A program made the translations under genes and the position numbers. A DNA stretch of 45,883 nt, taken from the NCBI GenBank assembly GCA_900315615.1, contig OMZT01000089.1, positions 1 through 45,883 on the forward strand, written 5' to 3'. The notes under the pieces were generated by a model. That model ran no database searches and was not told the origin of the DNA. It worked only from the letters and a program-made list of their open reading frames with translations. Each line of letters opens with the position of its first letter. The stretch's first letter is position 1. This DNA is from an uncultured Veillonellaceae bacterium. GTDB taxonomy: Bacteria; Bacillota; Negativicutes; Selenomonadales; Selenomonadaceae. Positions 17,357-25,985 of the stretch are shown piece by piece.

Positions 17357-18034
17357 ATGGAAATTTTTACGTTGAGTTTTTTCGCAGCATTGTTGTCACT
17401 GGTAGCCATTGATTTAGTGCTTGCTGGTGATAATGCGGTCGTCATCGCTATGGCGGCACGTAACCTCCCAGAGAAAGTGCGCAGGAGAGCCATGCTTATC
17501 GGAACGGGCGGTGCAGTCGTCATACGGGCTCTTATGACAATGGCGGCGGTATGGCTGCTTTCGGTGCCATATCTGCAGGCCGTGGGCGGTATTATCCTCT
17601 TGCCGATTGCCTTGAAGCTGCTAATGCCATCGGATAAGACCGAGGACGTTGATGCAGCCGATAATTTCTGGGCTGCAGTGAAAACAATCATTGTAGCTGA
17701 TGCGGCAATGGGAATCGACAATGTGTTGGCCATAGCAGGTGCTTCAGGCGGAAGCTTCCTATTGGTTGTAATCGGGCTGCTTATAAGCGTGCCGATCATA
17801 ATAGGTGGAAGCACTATTATCGGTAAGGCAATGGATCGTTGGCCTGTCCTGGTGTACATCGGAAGTGGTATCCTTGCCTGGACGGCTGGCTCTATGGTGA
17901 TGCATGATAGCATCATAGGCGGCATGATCATAGGGGCGTTTGGTGGTCTTGCGGTATATGCCGTACCATCTGTGGCAGTTGCTCTAATCTGCCTTACGGG
18001 GTGGCTCAGGCGTTCTCGGAGTTGTAAGTCCTGA
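17357..18034 (+). CDS. TerC family membrane protein, probable Mn(II) exporter
   Basis: A 225-residue integral membrane protein with about 7 hydrophobic helices. The two family motifs are 'AIDLVLAGDNAVVIAMAARN' (Asp19, Asp25, Asn26) and 'ADAAMGIDNVLAIAGAS' (Asp115, Asp121, Asn122), the intramembrane acidic residues thought to bind metal. Start ATG 17357 has AGGAAGG 6 bases upstream; a TTG at 17339 precedes that site and is rejected. The upstream yybP-ykoY riboswitch argues for manganese efflux or metalation of secreted enzymes, rather than tellurite resistance. Confidence 0.93.
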   Translation: MEIFTLSFFAALLSLVAIDLVLAGDNAVVIAMAARNLPEKVRRRAMLIGTGGAVVIRALMTMAAVWLLSVPYLQAVGGIILLPIALKLLMPSDKTEDVDAADNFWAAVKTIIVADAAMGIDNVLAIAGASGGSFLLVVIGLLISVPIIIGGSTIIGKAMDRWPVLVYIGSGILAWTAGSMVMHDSIIGGMIIGAFGGLAVYAVPSVAVALICLTGWLRRSRSCKS

Positions 18035-18070
18035 ACGAATCGTGCATGAATATGCGTATTATTGAAAGAT

Positions 18071-18116
18071 AACTTGCCTTGTGATAAAATACAAGGCAGG
18101 TTGTCTTTATTTTTTA
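18071..18116 (+). terminator. Terminator after terC
   Basis: Twelve-base stem AACTTGCCTTGT / ACAAGGCAGGTT with one G-U pair and an 8-base loop, then GTCTTTATTTTTT. Confidence 0.9.
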
Positions 18117-18132
18117 TGTGGAGGGAATATTC

Positions 18133-19482
18133 TTGGACGATCCGATTGGCCTTGCCATAAAGCTTGCCATTTTTTTCTTATTGATCATAGTGAATGGCGT
18201 ATGTGTTGCTGCTGAGTTTGCTTTGGTGAAGGTACGTGAGACACAGCTTGATCAGATGATGGAGGATGGCGTACGTATGGCGCGATATGCCAGAAAGCTC
18301 GTATCACGTATAGATATTGCGCTTTCTGTCACGCAGCTTGGAATCACATTTGCTTCACTTGGATTGGGCTGGCTTGGAGAGCCTACCGTATCTGCTATCA
18401 TATGGCCTGCGTTCGCAATGACAGGACTTGGGGAGCCTGCACTTACTACGGTATCTTTTGCTGTATCATTCTTCATTATTACTGCATTTCAGATCGTACT
18501 TGGAGAACTTGTTCCGAAGAACATCGCTATACAGGCAGCCGAAAGAGTGATTCTTAAAGTATCTTTGCCACTCCTGATATTTCAGAAATTCACGGAACCC
18601 TTCGTATGGGTGCTGAATCATGTCGCTAATTTTGTGACGCATAGGCTCGGATATGATATCGCTTCAGGCGGTGAAGCAGCTCATACCGAAGATGAAATAA
18701 GGGTACTGATGGAGGAGAGCCACAGGCAGGGCTATATCGATAAGACAGAGCTTGACTTCGTAGACAACGTATTCGATTTTGCAGATTTACGCGTACGAGA
18801 GATTATGATACCGAGAACGGATATGAAGTGCCTTTATCTGAACCAGCCGATGGCGAGAAATATCCGTATGGCACTGGCTAACCATTTGACGCGGTATCCC
18901 GTATGCATAGAGGATAAAGACCATATAGTGGGATTCCTGCATATAAAGGACCTCCTGGCTCCTCTCTACCGTGGTCAGAAACGTAATCTTCGCTCACTTT
19001 TGCGCAAGGTCATGGTCGTACCTGAGACGATGTATGTGAGCAAGCTGCTGAAGGAAATGCAGCAAGGACGTACTCAGCTAGCGATTGTTGTCGATGAGTA
19101 TGGTGGTACGTCCGGTATGGTCACGATAGAGGATATCTTGGAAGAAATCGTAGGAGATATACAAGATGAGTTTGATGATGAGAGACCCATCGCGGAAGAG
19201 TGCGGCAATAGGCTTTATTCCGTGGATGGACGTATGCTGCTTGATGAACTGGAAGACATACTTGAGGTGAAGGTCGAGGATACGGATGTGGATACCGTCG
19301 GCGGGTGGATGTACTCAAGGATAGAAATTCCTCCAAGGGTTGGTCTAGAGTCTACAAGTGGTGGTACCAGATTCTATGTAGCTGAGGTTAAAGGTATGCG
19401 CGTGACGCGTGTGCTTGTAAAGCTTGATCATGATCTCTCGGATGAGCATGAAGAGATTCGTACACGCGCTGATAATAAATGA
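18133..19482 (+). CDS. CNNM/CorC (HlyC) family transporter with CBS domains
   Basis: A 449-residue protein. The CNNM/DUF21 membrane domain covers about 1-200, starting 'MDDPIGLAIKLAIFFLL' and including 'AAEFALVKVRETQLDQM'. A tandem CBS pair follows (about 213-335, 'MIPRTDMKCLYL', 'AIVVDEYGGTSGMVTIED'), then a CorC_HlyC domain (about 355-440). The family includes Mg/Co efflux proteins and was mislabelled as hemolysins. The start is TTG 18133, 7 bases after GGAGGG; an in-frame GTG at 18118 overlaps that site. It lies just after the terC terminator, so a separate promoter or read-through must supply it. Confidence 0.92.
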   Translation: MDDPIGLAIKLAIFFLLIIVNGVCVAAEFALVKVRETQLDQMMEDGVRMARYARKLVSRIDIALSVTQLGITFASLGLGWLGEPTVSAIIWPAFAMTGLGEPALTTVSFAVSFFIITAFQIVLGELVPKNIAIQAAERVILKVSLPLLIFQKFTEPFVWVLNHVANFVTHRLGYDIASGGEAAHTEDEIRVLMEESHRQGYIDKTELDFVDNVFDFADLRVREIMIPRTDMKCLYLNQPMARNIRMALANHLTRYPVCIEDKDHIVGFLHIKDLLAPLYRGQKRNLRSLLRKVMVVPETMYVSKLLKEMQQGRTQLAIVVDEYGGTSGMVTIEDILEEIVGDIQDEFDDERPIAEECGNRLYSVDGRMLLDELEDILEVKVEDTDVDTVGGWMYSRIEIPPRVGLESTSGGTRFYVAEVKGMRVTRVLVKLDHDLSDEHEEIRTRADNK

Positions 19483-19521
19483 TACATGAAGATGAGAACT
19501 GACATATGGGATGAATAATAA

Positions 19522-21414
19522 ATGATTATGTCGATAGAGGGATTAAAAAAGTCATATGGCGAGAAACTGCTGTTTTCGGATGTGAGTTTTTCTATAAACG
19601 AGGATGACAAGATCGGAATTGTAGGCGTGAATGGTACTGGTAAATCTACATTCTTGCGAACGATTGCGGGAGAAACTTCACCTGATGAAGGCGAGATAAA
19701 GCCAGCTAAAGGCCTCAGACTGGAGTATCTTCCACAGGAAAAGGAGCCAGATCCTAATAATACCATACTAATGGAAGCATTCCGTACGCAGTCCCCACTG
19801 ATGAAAGCTTTATTCGCATATGAGACAGCACTTGTACAGTCAGAAAGGTCACCTAAAGACAGAGATATACAATCCGCACTTGCAGAAAATGCTGAGAAGA
19901 TAGACGCCCTTTCGGGATGGAAGGCAGAAAGCGATGCTAAGACCATACTTACCAAGCTGGGACTGGGAGATTTCTCGCGTAAGGCAGGTACTCTTTCAGG
20001 TGGTGAAAAAAAGAGACTGGCACTCGCTTCGGCATTGATACAACCCTCAGATCTGCTTCTATTGGATGAGCCTACGAATCATTTGGATAGCATGGCTATT
20101 GAATGGCTTGAGGATTATTTGAAGGTCAAGCATGGAGCCCTCCTTATCGTGACACATGACAGGTATTTCCTAGACCATACGGCAGATAGGATCCTTGAGC
20201 TAGACAAGGGATATGCGTATACATATAGCGGTAATTACACTGATTTCCTAGAGCAGAAGGAAGCACGTATCGAACGCGAAGAAGCAAGTGAGCGCAAACG
20301 ACAGAACTTCCTGCGTACGGAGCTTCAATGGATGCGTCGCGGTGCGCAGGCGCGGTCTACAAAACAACGCGCTAGGATAGAACGCTATGAGAAGGTCCGT
20401 GCTGAGAAACATGACCTGTCAAGGAATGTGATTGAAGCCGGTCTTGCAGGGAGCAGGCTCGGTAGAACGGTTATTGAACTTAAAAATGCAGGATATTCAG
20501 AAAGCAGCATGAATATTATCAACGGCCTTACGTATACGGTGCTGAGAAATGATCGTATCGGCATAATTGGACCTAATGGATCTGGTAAATCCACACTGCT
20601 TGATATGCTGTCAGGACGGCTAAAACCTACGACAGGGACGCTTAAGATCGGACAGACCGTAAAGATAGGATATTTCACGCAAGGCTATCCAGAGATGGAT
20701 GAAAGGATTCGTGCTATCGATTACATAGAGGATGAGGCCCGCACGGTTACGCTTTCAGATGGTACATCTATATCTGCCTCTCAGATGATGGAAAAATTTC
20801 TTTTTCCTCCTAATCTTCAGTATGCGCCTATCTCAAAGCTTTCCGGAGGGGAGAAACGTAGGCTCTATCTCTTGCATGTGCTTATGGGGGCACCTAACGT
20901 TTTGCTGCTGGATGAGCCTACGAATGATCTTGACCTGGAAACGATGCAGGTACTTGAAGGCTTCATAGATGATTTTTCTGGTGCGATCATCTTTGTTTCG
21001 CATGATAGATTCTTCGTAGATAGATTGGCAGATAAGATATTTGTTATTGCCCATGGCGGTGTGGTGCATAAGTATCCTGGTGGATATACAGATAACGCAT
21101 ATCGATTCGAGGCGGCAATGCCGGATAACTCATCAACAAGTAAGGCACAGCCTATGACTCAACAGCACCACGAGCAGCGGTATCGTATGAGCTATAATGA
21201 AAAGCGTGAATACGATAGTATCGAGGGTGTAATCACAGAAAAGGAAAATGAGCAGAAGGCGATTGAAGCGATGATGGCCGCCTGCGCATCTGATTATGGG
21301 AAGTTGGCTGAGCTATCTGAGGATAACGAAAGGCTTAAATCAGAGATTGATACGCTTATGGAAAGGTGGGCTTATTTGGAGGAGCTTGCCAATAAGGAAA
21401 GGGAGGAAGCATGA
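19522..21414 (+). CDS. ABC-F family ATPase (Uup-like)
   Basis: A 630-residue soluble protein with two ABC domains and no membrane segment. Domain 1 has Walker A 'GVNGTGKST' and 'LSGGEKKRLALASAL...LLDEPTNHLD'. Domain 2 has 'GPNGSGKST' and 'LSGGEKRRLYLLHVL...LLDEPTNDLD'. The basic inter-domain linker (about 245-310) and C-terminal coiled coil (about 560-630) are those of the Uup branch. ABC-F proteins act on ribosomes or branched DNA; resistance-type function cannot be claimed from sequence. ATG 19522 or 19528 could be the start, with a weak GGGATGA site. Its stop overlaps the hexokinase start. Confidence 0.93.
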   Translation: MIMSIEGLKKSYGEKLLFSDVSFSINEDDKIGIVGVNGTGKSTFLRTIAGETSPDEGEIKPAKGLRLEYLPQEKEPDPNNTILMEAFRTQSPLMKALFAYETALVQSERSPKDRDIQSALAENAEKIDALSGWKAESDAKTILTKLGLGDFSRKAGTLSGGEKKRLALASALIQPSDLLLLDEPTNHLDSMAIEWLEDYLKVKHGALLIVTHDRYFLDHTADRILELDKGYAYTYSGNYTDFLEQKEARIEREEASERKRQNFLRTELQWMRRGAQARSTKQRARIERYEKVRAEKHDLSRNVIEAGLAGSRLGRTVIELKNAGYSESSMNIINGLTYTVLRNDRIGIIGPNGSGKSTLLDMLSGRLKPTTGTLKIGQTVKIGYFTQGYPEMDERIRAIDYIEDEARTVTLSDGTSISASQMMEKFLFPPNLQYAPISKLSGGEKRRLYLLHVLMGAPNVLLLDEPTNDLDLETMQVLEGFIDDFSGAIIFVSHDRFFVDRLADKIFVIAHGGVVHKYPGGYTDNAYRFEAAMPDNSSTSKAQPMTQQHHEQRYRMSYNEKREYDSIEGVITEKENEQKAIEAMMAACASDYGKLAELSEDNERLKSEIDTLMERWAYLEELANKEREEA

Positions 21415-22697
21415 TGGCTATAGATGATGAAAAGCTTGAAGATGTAAAAAAGGAGTTTCAGATAGATCCAGATATCCTTCGGGCTACAGCTGGAGCTATG
21501 AGGTATGATATGCGTTTGGGACTTGAAGGAGACACTGGCTCTACGTTGAAAATGCTGAAATCCTATACGCATCTTCCATCTGGTGATGAGACGGGAGAAT
21601 TTGTCGCCGTAGATTTTGGTGCCACAAACGTTCGCGCTATGTTGATTCATTTGCTGGGGCATGGCCAATATGAAGTTGTACGCAAGGTATCTGAGCCACT
21701 TGCTAAGCCTGGTGAGTACGATTATACGGATGAGGCTTCATCTGCAGAAGATATGTTTGACTTTGTAGCAGGACTTGTGGACAAAGCAATAGATGGTGAT
21801 CATGAGACGGAATATAAGCTCGGTCATACATTCTCTTTTCCATCAGATCAGGCGGATATAAATGACGCAAGGCTTATCGCTTGGACTAAAGAATTCAAGA
21901 CGAAGGGTGTAGAAGGACAGAATGTGAATGAGCTGCTTGCTGACGCACTCAAACGTGCTGGTGCGGCCAATGTGAAGCCGTGTGCAGTTATCAATGATAC
22001 AGTAGCAGCACTGCTAGCAGCAGCATACCTTCATGAGAATACATATATTGGATCTATATATGCTACCGGCTTTAATGATTGCTACCTCGAGCCGTATGCT
22101 GGTAAGGCCGAGCAGCCGATGGTGATCAATATGGAAACGGGAGGCTTTTATAAGGTAATACCGAACAGGTACGATATTATGCTTGATGAGGCTTCTGAAG
22201 CACCAGGCGAACAACGCCTTGAGAAGATGGTATCTGGACGCTATATGGGATGGCTGTATGGACTAGCAATCTCAGATATCATAGGTAAGGAAGGCGATTT
22301 TGGCTTTACGAGCATAGATATATCTAACATTGTTTCAGATGAAAGCGATGATAGGCATGAGGCGGTAAGAATCCTCAGCGAACATACGGGGATGAGCTTT
22401 TCGACGGCAGATGCAGATAAGCTTCAAGACCTCGGGCTAGTCGTGATACGGCGATCGGCTAAGCTTGCTGCAATGAGCTGGGCAGGGATCATCTGGCATC
22501 TCGAGGGAGAGCAAGGTGAGATAAGACATCAGCATATAGCTGTAGACGGGTCTGTATATAGAAAGATGCCGCGTGTAAAAGAAGAAGCAGCACAGGCACT
22601 TTATGAACTGCTTGGAGACGATGCCGATAAGGTAGATATCATACCTGCTGATGGTGGCTCGTGTCTTGGTGCGGCACTGGCTGCGGCGATGATATAA
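21411..22697 (+). CDS. Hexokinase of the eukaryotic (hexokinase) type
   Basis: A 428-residue protein matching the hexokinase family, not the ROK or Glk glucokinases usual in bacteria. It shows phosphate-1 loop 'AVDFGATNVRAML' (from residue 66), sugar-binding 'LGHTFSFPSDQ' (137-147), 'WTKEFKTKGVEGQNV' (158-172), catalytic 'AVINDTVAALLAAAY' (Asp196), 'IGSIYATGFNDCYLEP' and 'NMETGGF'. It phosphorylates glucose and perhaps other hexoses with ATP. The start (ATG 21411 or 21414, after GGGAGG) overlaps the ABC-F stop, so the two are translationally coupled. Whether it came by transfer from a eukaryote or is an old bacterial branch cannot be told here. Confidence 0.9.
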   Translation: MMAIDDEKLEDVKKEFQIDPDILRATAGAMRYDMRLGLEGDTGSTLKMLKSYTHLPSGDETGEFVAVDFGATNVRAMLIHLLGHGQYEVVRKVSEPLAKPGEYDYTDEASSAEDMFDFVAGLVDKAIDGDHETEYKLGHTFSFPSDQADINDARLIAWTKEFKTKGVEGQNVNELLADALKRAGAANVKPCAVINDTVAALLAAAYLHENTYIGSIYATGFNDCYLEPYAGKAEQPMVINMETGGFYKVIPNRYDIMLDEASEAPGEQRLEKMVSGRYMGWLYGLAISDIIGKEGDFGFTSIDISNIVSDESDDRHEAVRILSEHTGMSFSTADADKLQDLGLVVIRRSAKLAAMSWAGIIWHLEGEQGEIRHQHIAVDGSVYRKMPRVKEEAAQALYELLGDDADKVDIIPADGGSCLGAALAAAMI

Positions 22698-22709
22698 GCT
22701 TGAAATATC

Positions 22710-22740
22710 AGGGCTTCTGCATGGAATTTGCAGGAGCCTT
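22710..22740 (+). terminator. Terminator after the hexokinase gene
   Basis: Twelve-base stem AGGGCTTCTGCA / TGCAGGAGCCTT with two G-T pairs and a 7-base loop, followed by ATTTG. The T-run is short. Confidence 0.6.
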
Positions 22741-22850
22741 ATTTGAGCTGGTAAAGGATTCCTTTCACGATAAAATAAGGTTCTATAATATTCTTGGAAT
22801 CGATAAATAAATTATCTTCAAGAATTTGTTAAAAAAATCACAAAAAGAGC

Positions 22851-22881
22851 TTGATTTATTGCATGTAAGTGTTACTATATA
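22851..22881 (+). promoter_or_regulatory. Possible promoter of the NDH-2 gene
   Basis: TTGATT (22851-22856) lies 17-19 bases ahead of an ACTATATA stretch. The best spacing and the best -10 do not coincide, so this is tentative. About 95 bases of leader would follow. Confidence 0.35.
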
Positions 22882-22978
22882 ACTGTTCAGCTTGTTCAAG
22901 TTTTCACTTTCATATGTATAGGAAGCTATGGAGAGCCTCGAGTATAGCGGGCATTTACAGTGAATAGGAGGAATCGAG

Positions 22979-24247
22979 ATGTCAAGACCTAAGGTTGTAA
23001 TCGTCGGTGCCGGTTTCGCAGGAATGAAGATGGCACATGAATTTTCTAAGAAAGACGTTGATGTGACACTGATTGACCGTCACAATTTTCATCTGTTTGC
23101 ACCTTTATTGTATCAGGTTTCAACATCGTTGCTTGATTCTGATGAAGTGGCGCATCCGGTGCGTGCGTCATTCCGCGGTACTGATGTTGATTTTTTCATG
23201 GCAAAAGTGACTGGAGTAGATTTTGAGAAAAAGGAAGTACTGACGGCTCATGGTGAAATTCCCTATGATTATCTTGTGCTTTCTGCTGGTTCTACGACAA
23301 ATTTCTTCGGAATGGAGAATGTCAAGAAATATTCTTATGGCATGAAGACGCTTCAGGAAGCGGAAAGAATAAAGAATCATATCCTTCATATGTTCGAGCG
23401 TGCTGATAAATGTGATGATGAGGCAGAAAGGCGCAAGATGTTGACGTTCGTCTGTGTCGGAGGTGGGCCTACTGGCATCGAAGAAGCTGGCTCGATTGCA
23501 GAGATAGCGTACCTGATAATGCCTGCCGAGTATCGTCATATCAGCGTAGAAGAAATCAAGGTTATCCTTATTGAGGCAACGGATAAGGTGCTTGCGATGG
23601 TGGATCCATCGCTGCAGGAGGCAACTGTTAAGACGCTTGAGAAGAAGGGCGTAGAGGTTCGCAAAAATACACAGGTTGTCGATTGCAGTGAAGATGGTCT
23701 GACACTTAAAACTGGTGAGTTCATACCAACGCGCACAGTGATATGGGCGGCTGGTGTACGTGCTGTTAATTTTGTAAGAGACCTTGATGCTGAGCATGAC
23801 CGTGGCGGCAGGATAGTCGTTGATGAAAAGCTGCATGTGCCAGGTAAAGATGGTGTCTATGCCGTGGGTGACTGCGCATCCTTTATGCATTATGGAGATA
23901 AACGCCCATTGCCAACTATCGCACCTGTTGCAACGCATCAGGCGGCTGTCTGCGTTGAGAATATCATGAATGTGATTGCTGGAAAGCCAGAAAAGCAGAA
24001 GGACTTTCACTATAAGGATCTGGGGACGATGGCAACCATAGGGCGTTGCCAGGCTGTTGCACAGATGCCTAACGGTATGAAACTTACTGGGTTTCCAGCA
24101 TGGTGTGCATGGATGTTTGTGCACTTGTGGAGGCTTACAGGCGCTCACTCCAACGTTACGGTGTTGCTGAAATGGACATGGAACCTGATTTCAGGAACAA
24201 GGCTTGGACGTATCATTACTAACATAGATATACGTGATCAGGTATGA
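22979..24247 (+). CDS. NADH dehydrogenase type II (NDH-2)-like flavoprotein
   Basis: A 422-residue FAD/NAD(P)-dependent pyridine nucleotide-disulfide oxidoreductase-type protein. The FAD site is 'VVIVGAGFAGMKMAHEF' (5-21). The NADH site is 'FVCVGGGPTGIEEAGSIAE' (near 157-175). The second FAD motif is 'VYAVGDCASF'. The C-terminal amphipathic segment 'PAWCAWMFVHLWRLTG' is the usual membrane attachment of NDH-2. It would oxidise NADH and reduce menaquinone without pumping protons. AGGAGG precedes the ATG. It is transcribed alone. Confidence 0.92.
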   Translation: MSRPKVVIVGAGFAGMKMAHEFSKKDVDVTLIDRHNFHLFAPLLYQVSTSLLDSDEVAHPVRASFRGTDVDFFMAKVTGVDFEKKEVLTAHGEIPYDYLVLSAGSTTNFFGMENVKKYSYGMKTLQEAERIKNHILHMFERADKCDDEAERRKMLTFVCVGGGPTGIEEAGSIAEIAYLIMPAEYRHISVEEIKVILIEATDKVLAMVDPSLQEATVKTLEKKGVEVRKNTQVVDCSEDGLTLKTGEFIPTRTVIWAAGVRAVNFVRDLDAEHDRGGRIVVDEKLHVPGKDGVYAVGDCASFMHYGDKRPLPTIAPVATHQAAVCVENIMNVIAGKPEKQKDFHYKDLGTMATIGRCQAVAQMPNGMKLTGFPAWCAWMFVHLWRLTGAHSNVTVLLKWTWNLISGTRLGRIITNIDIRDQV

Positions 24248-24280
24248 TATATTCATGATTGATGATAACGTATTAGAGTC

Positions 24281-24308
24281 TTGTACCGGATGGAAAAAGT
24301 GGTATAAT
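24281..24308 (+). promoter_or_regulatory. Extended -10 promoter before the SGNH hydrolase gene
   Basis: TTGTAC (24281-24286), a 16-base spacer and TGG-TATAAT (24303-24308 for the hexamer). Initiation would fall inside the hairpin at 24310-24337. Confidence 0.6.
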
Positions 24309-24309
24309 G

Positions 24310-24337
24310 AAGGGGTTGCTTTAGGCAGCCCCTTTTT
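24310..24337 (+). terminator. Terminator after the NDH-2 gene
   Basis: AAGGGGTTGC / GCAGCCCCTT form a 10-base stem (one G-T pair) with a 5-base loop, then TTT. It abuts the promoter above. Confidence 0.85.
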
Positions 24338-24370
24338 AGGCTGCAGTCGTATATAGATTGGAGAAAAAAG

Positions 24371-25771
24371 ATGGGATCTCTAAAGAAGCTGCTGTCTGTT
24401 GCATTATCGATAGCTATCCTGGCGGTTGGTACTGCTACTGCGTTTGCGGCTGAATATGATGGCGATGAAGAAGATGAAGATGTGCATCATATTCATTCAG
24501 AATCTGGGAAAACTGTTGAAATTGAAAGACATGGGAGCAGTCTTCCAGAACGTCGCGTGAGCCATGATAATAAAACACCAGTTATGGGTTCCTCCGATAA
24601 CGACACGAGAAAGTCATTATTTAAGAAAGCTTATAAGGTTCGTGTGCAGTGGGATGTGGTTCCAGGTGCAGTATCCTATGAACTGGCATTGATGCGTGGT
24701 AAAGAGAACATCCCTAAAAATATAATAACGCGTTACCGTGAGATATACACTAATGGCACAGAGATAGATCTATCTGGCTTTGGCGAAGAAAAAGCAGACT
24801 TTTACTGGAAGGTGCGGCCGATGGATTTTGACCGCAACGGTATAGAGGGCTACAGCACGCCTGCTCCTATTACCATTGGTGTACCTGATGCTGATGCGCC
24901 CGAACCGACGACTGAGTATGAGAAAATGCAGCTGTCCTCACTATATCCCGTATATTCATGGATACCCTATCTTAATGCGAGAAGCTATGAGATAAAGGTA
25001 TATAGTGAGGATCTGACGGGCAGTGCGAAGTGTATACGGACACTTTACAGTACCAGCATGGATAAATACGATGACGCAGGGTATACGTCTCCAGGAGCAT
25101 ATTTTTGGCGTGTACGCGCATTGAATGGCTATGGCAAGCCAATCAGCAGCTGGTCGCGTAAAGCTTATTTTCGCGTGACGAGGCCGGTTAATGTCGCAGC
25201 GCTTGGTGACAGTATCACACATGGCGGTGGGGCTGTATCTGTTCCGCCTGGATACCGCCTTTATGATTGGGAATCTTATTGCGATATCCCTGTGAAAAAT
25301 CTCGGATTCAGTGGAAATACAGTAGCCGATATGAATGAACGCTTTTCACGGGATGTATTGCCTTTCGCACCGCGCATTCTTGTCATCATGGGCGGCGTGA
25401 ATGATTATCGTAATGGTACAGATGCATGGACTATCATAAATGGCCTTGAGAGTCTGCGCAGTAAATGCCGCGCTAATGGTATAATACCAGTCTTTTTGAC
25501 GGTGACCCCGCTTAACCCAGATTTAATCGCAAAATGTGGTTTTATCAATATGCCACCATCGGATTGGGGAACTCAGCTTCAAATCGTCAATCAGTGGGTC
25601 ATGTCTCAGAAGTATTGTATAGATATCACTTCGGCACTGGCGGATTATCGCGGATGGATGGAGAATGCCATCACTACAGATGGCTTGCATCCTGACTTTA
25701 TTGGGAAGAAATATATAGGCGAACGTGTAGCAAGCTATCTACATGCGAATTTTGCCGAAATTGTACAATGA
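24371..25771 (+). CDS. Secreted SGNH/GDSL hydrolase with two fibronectin-like domains
   Basis: A 466-residue protein. It has a signal peptide (1-27, cleavage near 'AFA-AEYD'), an acidic His-rich linker (28-80), two beta-sandwich regions resembling Fn3 (about 85-170 and 185-270) and a C-terminal SGNH hydrolase. The hydrolase motifs are 'ALGDSITHGG' (Ser281), Gly312, 'GGVNDYRNG' (Asn344) and 'TDGLHPD' (Asp437, His440). The fold covers esterases and deacylases acting on lipids, acetylated sugars or glycans; the substrate cannot be told. GGAGAAAAAAG precedes the ATG. Monocistronic. Confidence 0.9.
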   Translation: MGSLKKLLSVALSIAILAVGTATAFAAEYDGDEEDEDVHHIHSESGKTVEIERHGSSLPERRVSHDNKTPVMGSSDNDTRKSLFKKAYKVRVQWDVVPGAVSYELALMRGKENIPKNIITRYREIYTNGTEIDLSGFGEEKADFYWKVRPMDFDRNGIEGYSTPAPITIGVPDADAPEPTTEYEKMQLSSLYPVYSWIPYLNARSYEIKVYSEDLTGSAKCIRTLYSTSMDKYDDAGYTSPGAYFWRVRALNGYGKPISSWSRKAYFRVTRPVNVAALGDSITHGGGAVSVPPGYRLYDWESYCDIPVKNLGFSGNTVADMNERFSRDVLPFAPRILVIMGGVNDYRNGTDAWTIINGLESLRSKCRANGIIPVFLTVTPLNPDLIAKCGFINMPPSDWGTQLQIVNQWVMSQKYCIDITSALADYRGWMENAITTDGLHPDFIGKKYIGERVASYLHANFAEIVQ

Positions 25772-25817
25772 GAAATGATTGCCGATTATGTGATGTGTCT
25801 TTATAGAGCTTGGAACG

Positions 25818-25853
25818 GGCGTAGCAGCTACTCAGTCGTTGCTACGTCTTTTT
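25818..25853 (+). terminator. Terminator after the SGNH hydrolase gene
   Basis: GGCGTAGCAG pairs with TTGCTACGTC (G-U pairs included) across a long loop, followed by TTTTT. Confidence 0.8.
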
Positions 25854-25985
25854 AGTGTGTGGATACATTTAACGTTGATATTGCAGGAATCTTCAACTAT
25901 TGATAGAATTGCTAAAATAAGTAAAACAGATGGATGTAGTATGGCGTATATGTGTTCACATCATACCTGAAAAGGGGTGGTAAGT

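Noticed and set aside
17357-18034. Tellurite resistance role for the TerC-family protein
   Set aside because: No other ter genes are present and the upstream manganese riboswitch points to metal homeostasis.
18118-18132. GTG start for the CorC-like protein
   Set aside because: It overlaps the GGAGGG ribosome site that is correctly spaced for TTG 18133.
19522-21414. Antibiotic-resistance reading of the ABC-F protein
   Set aside because: Linker and C-terminal coiled coil fit the housekeeping Uup-like branch, and no resistance gene or leader peptide is nearby.
23168-24148. A 326-codon open frame opposite the NDH-2 gene
   Set aside because: Antisense shadow of a clear flavoprotein gene; composition is rich in Cys, His and Ile with no recognisable motifs.
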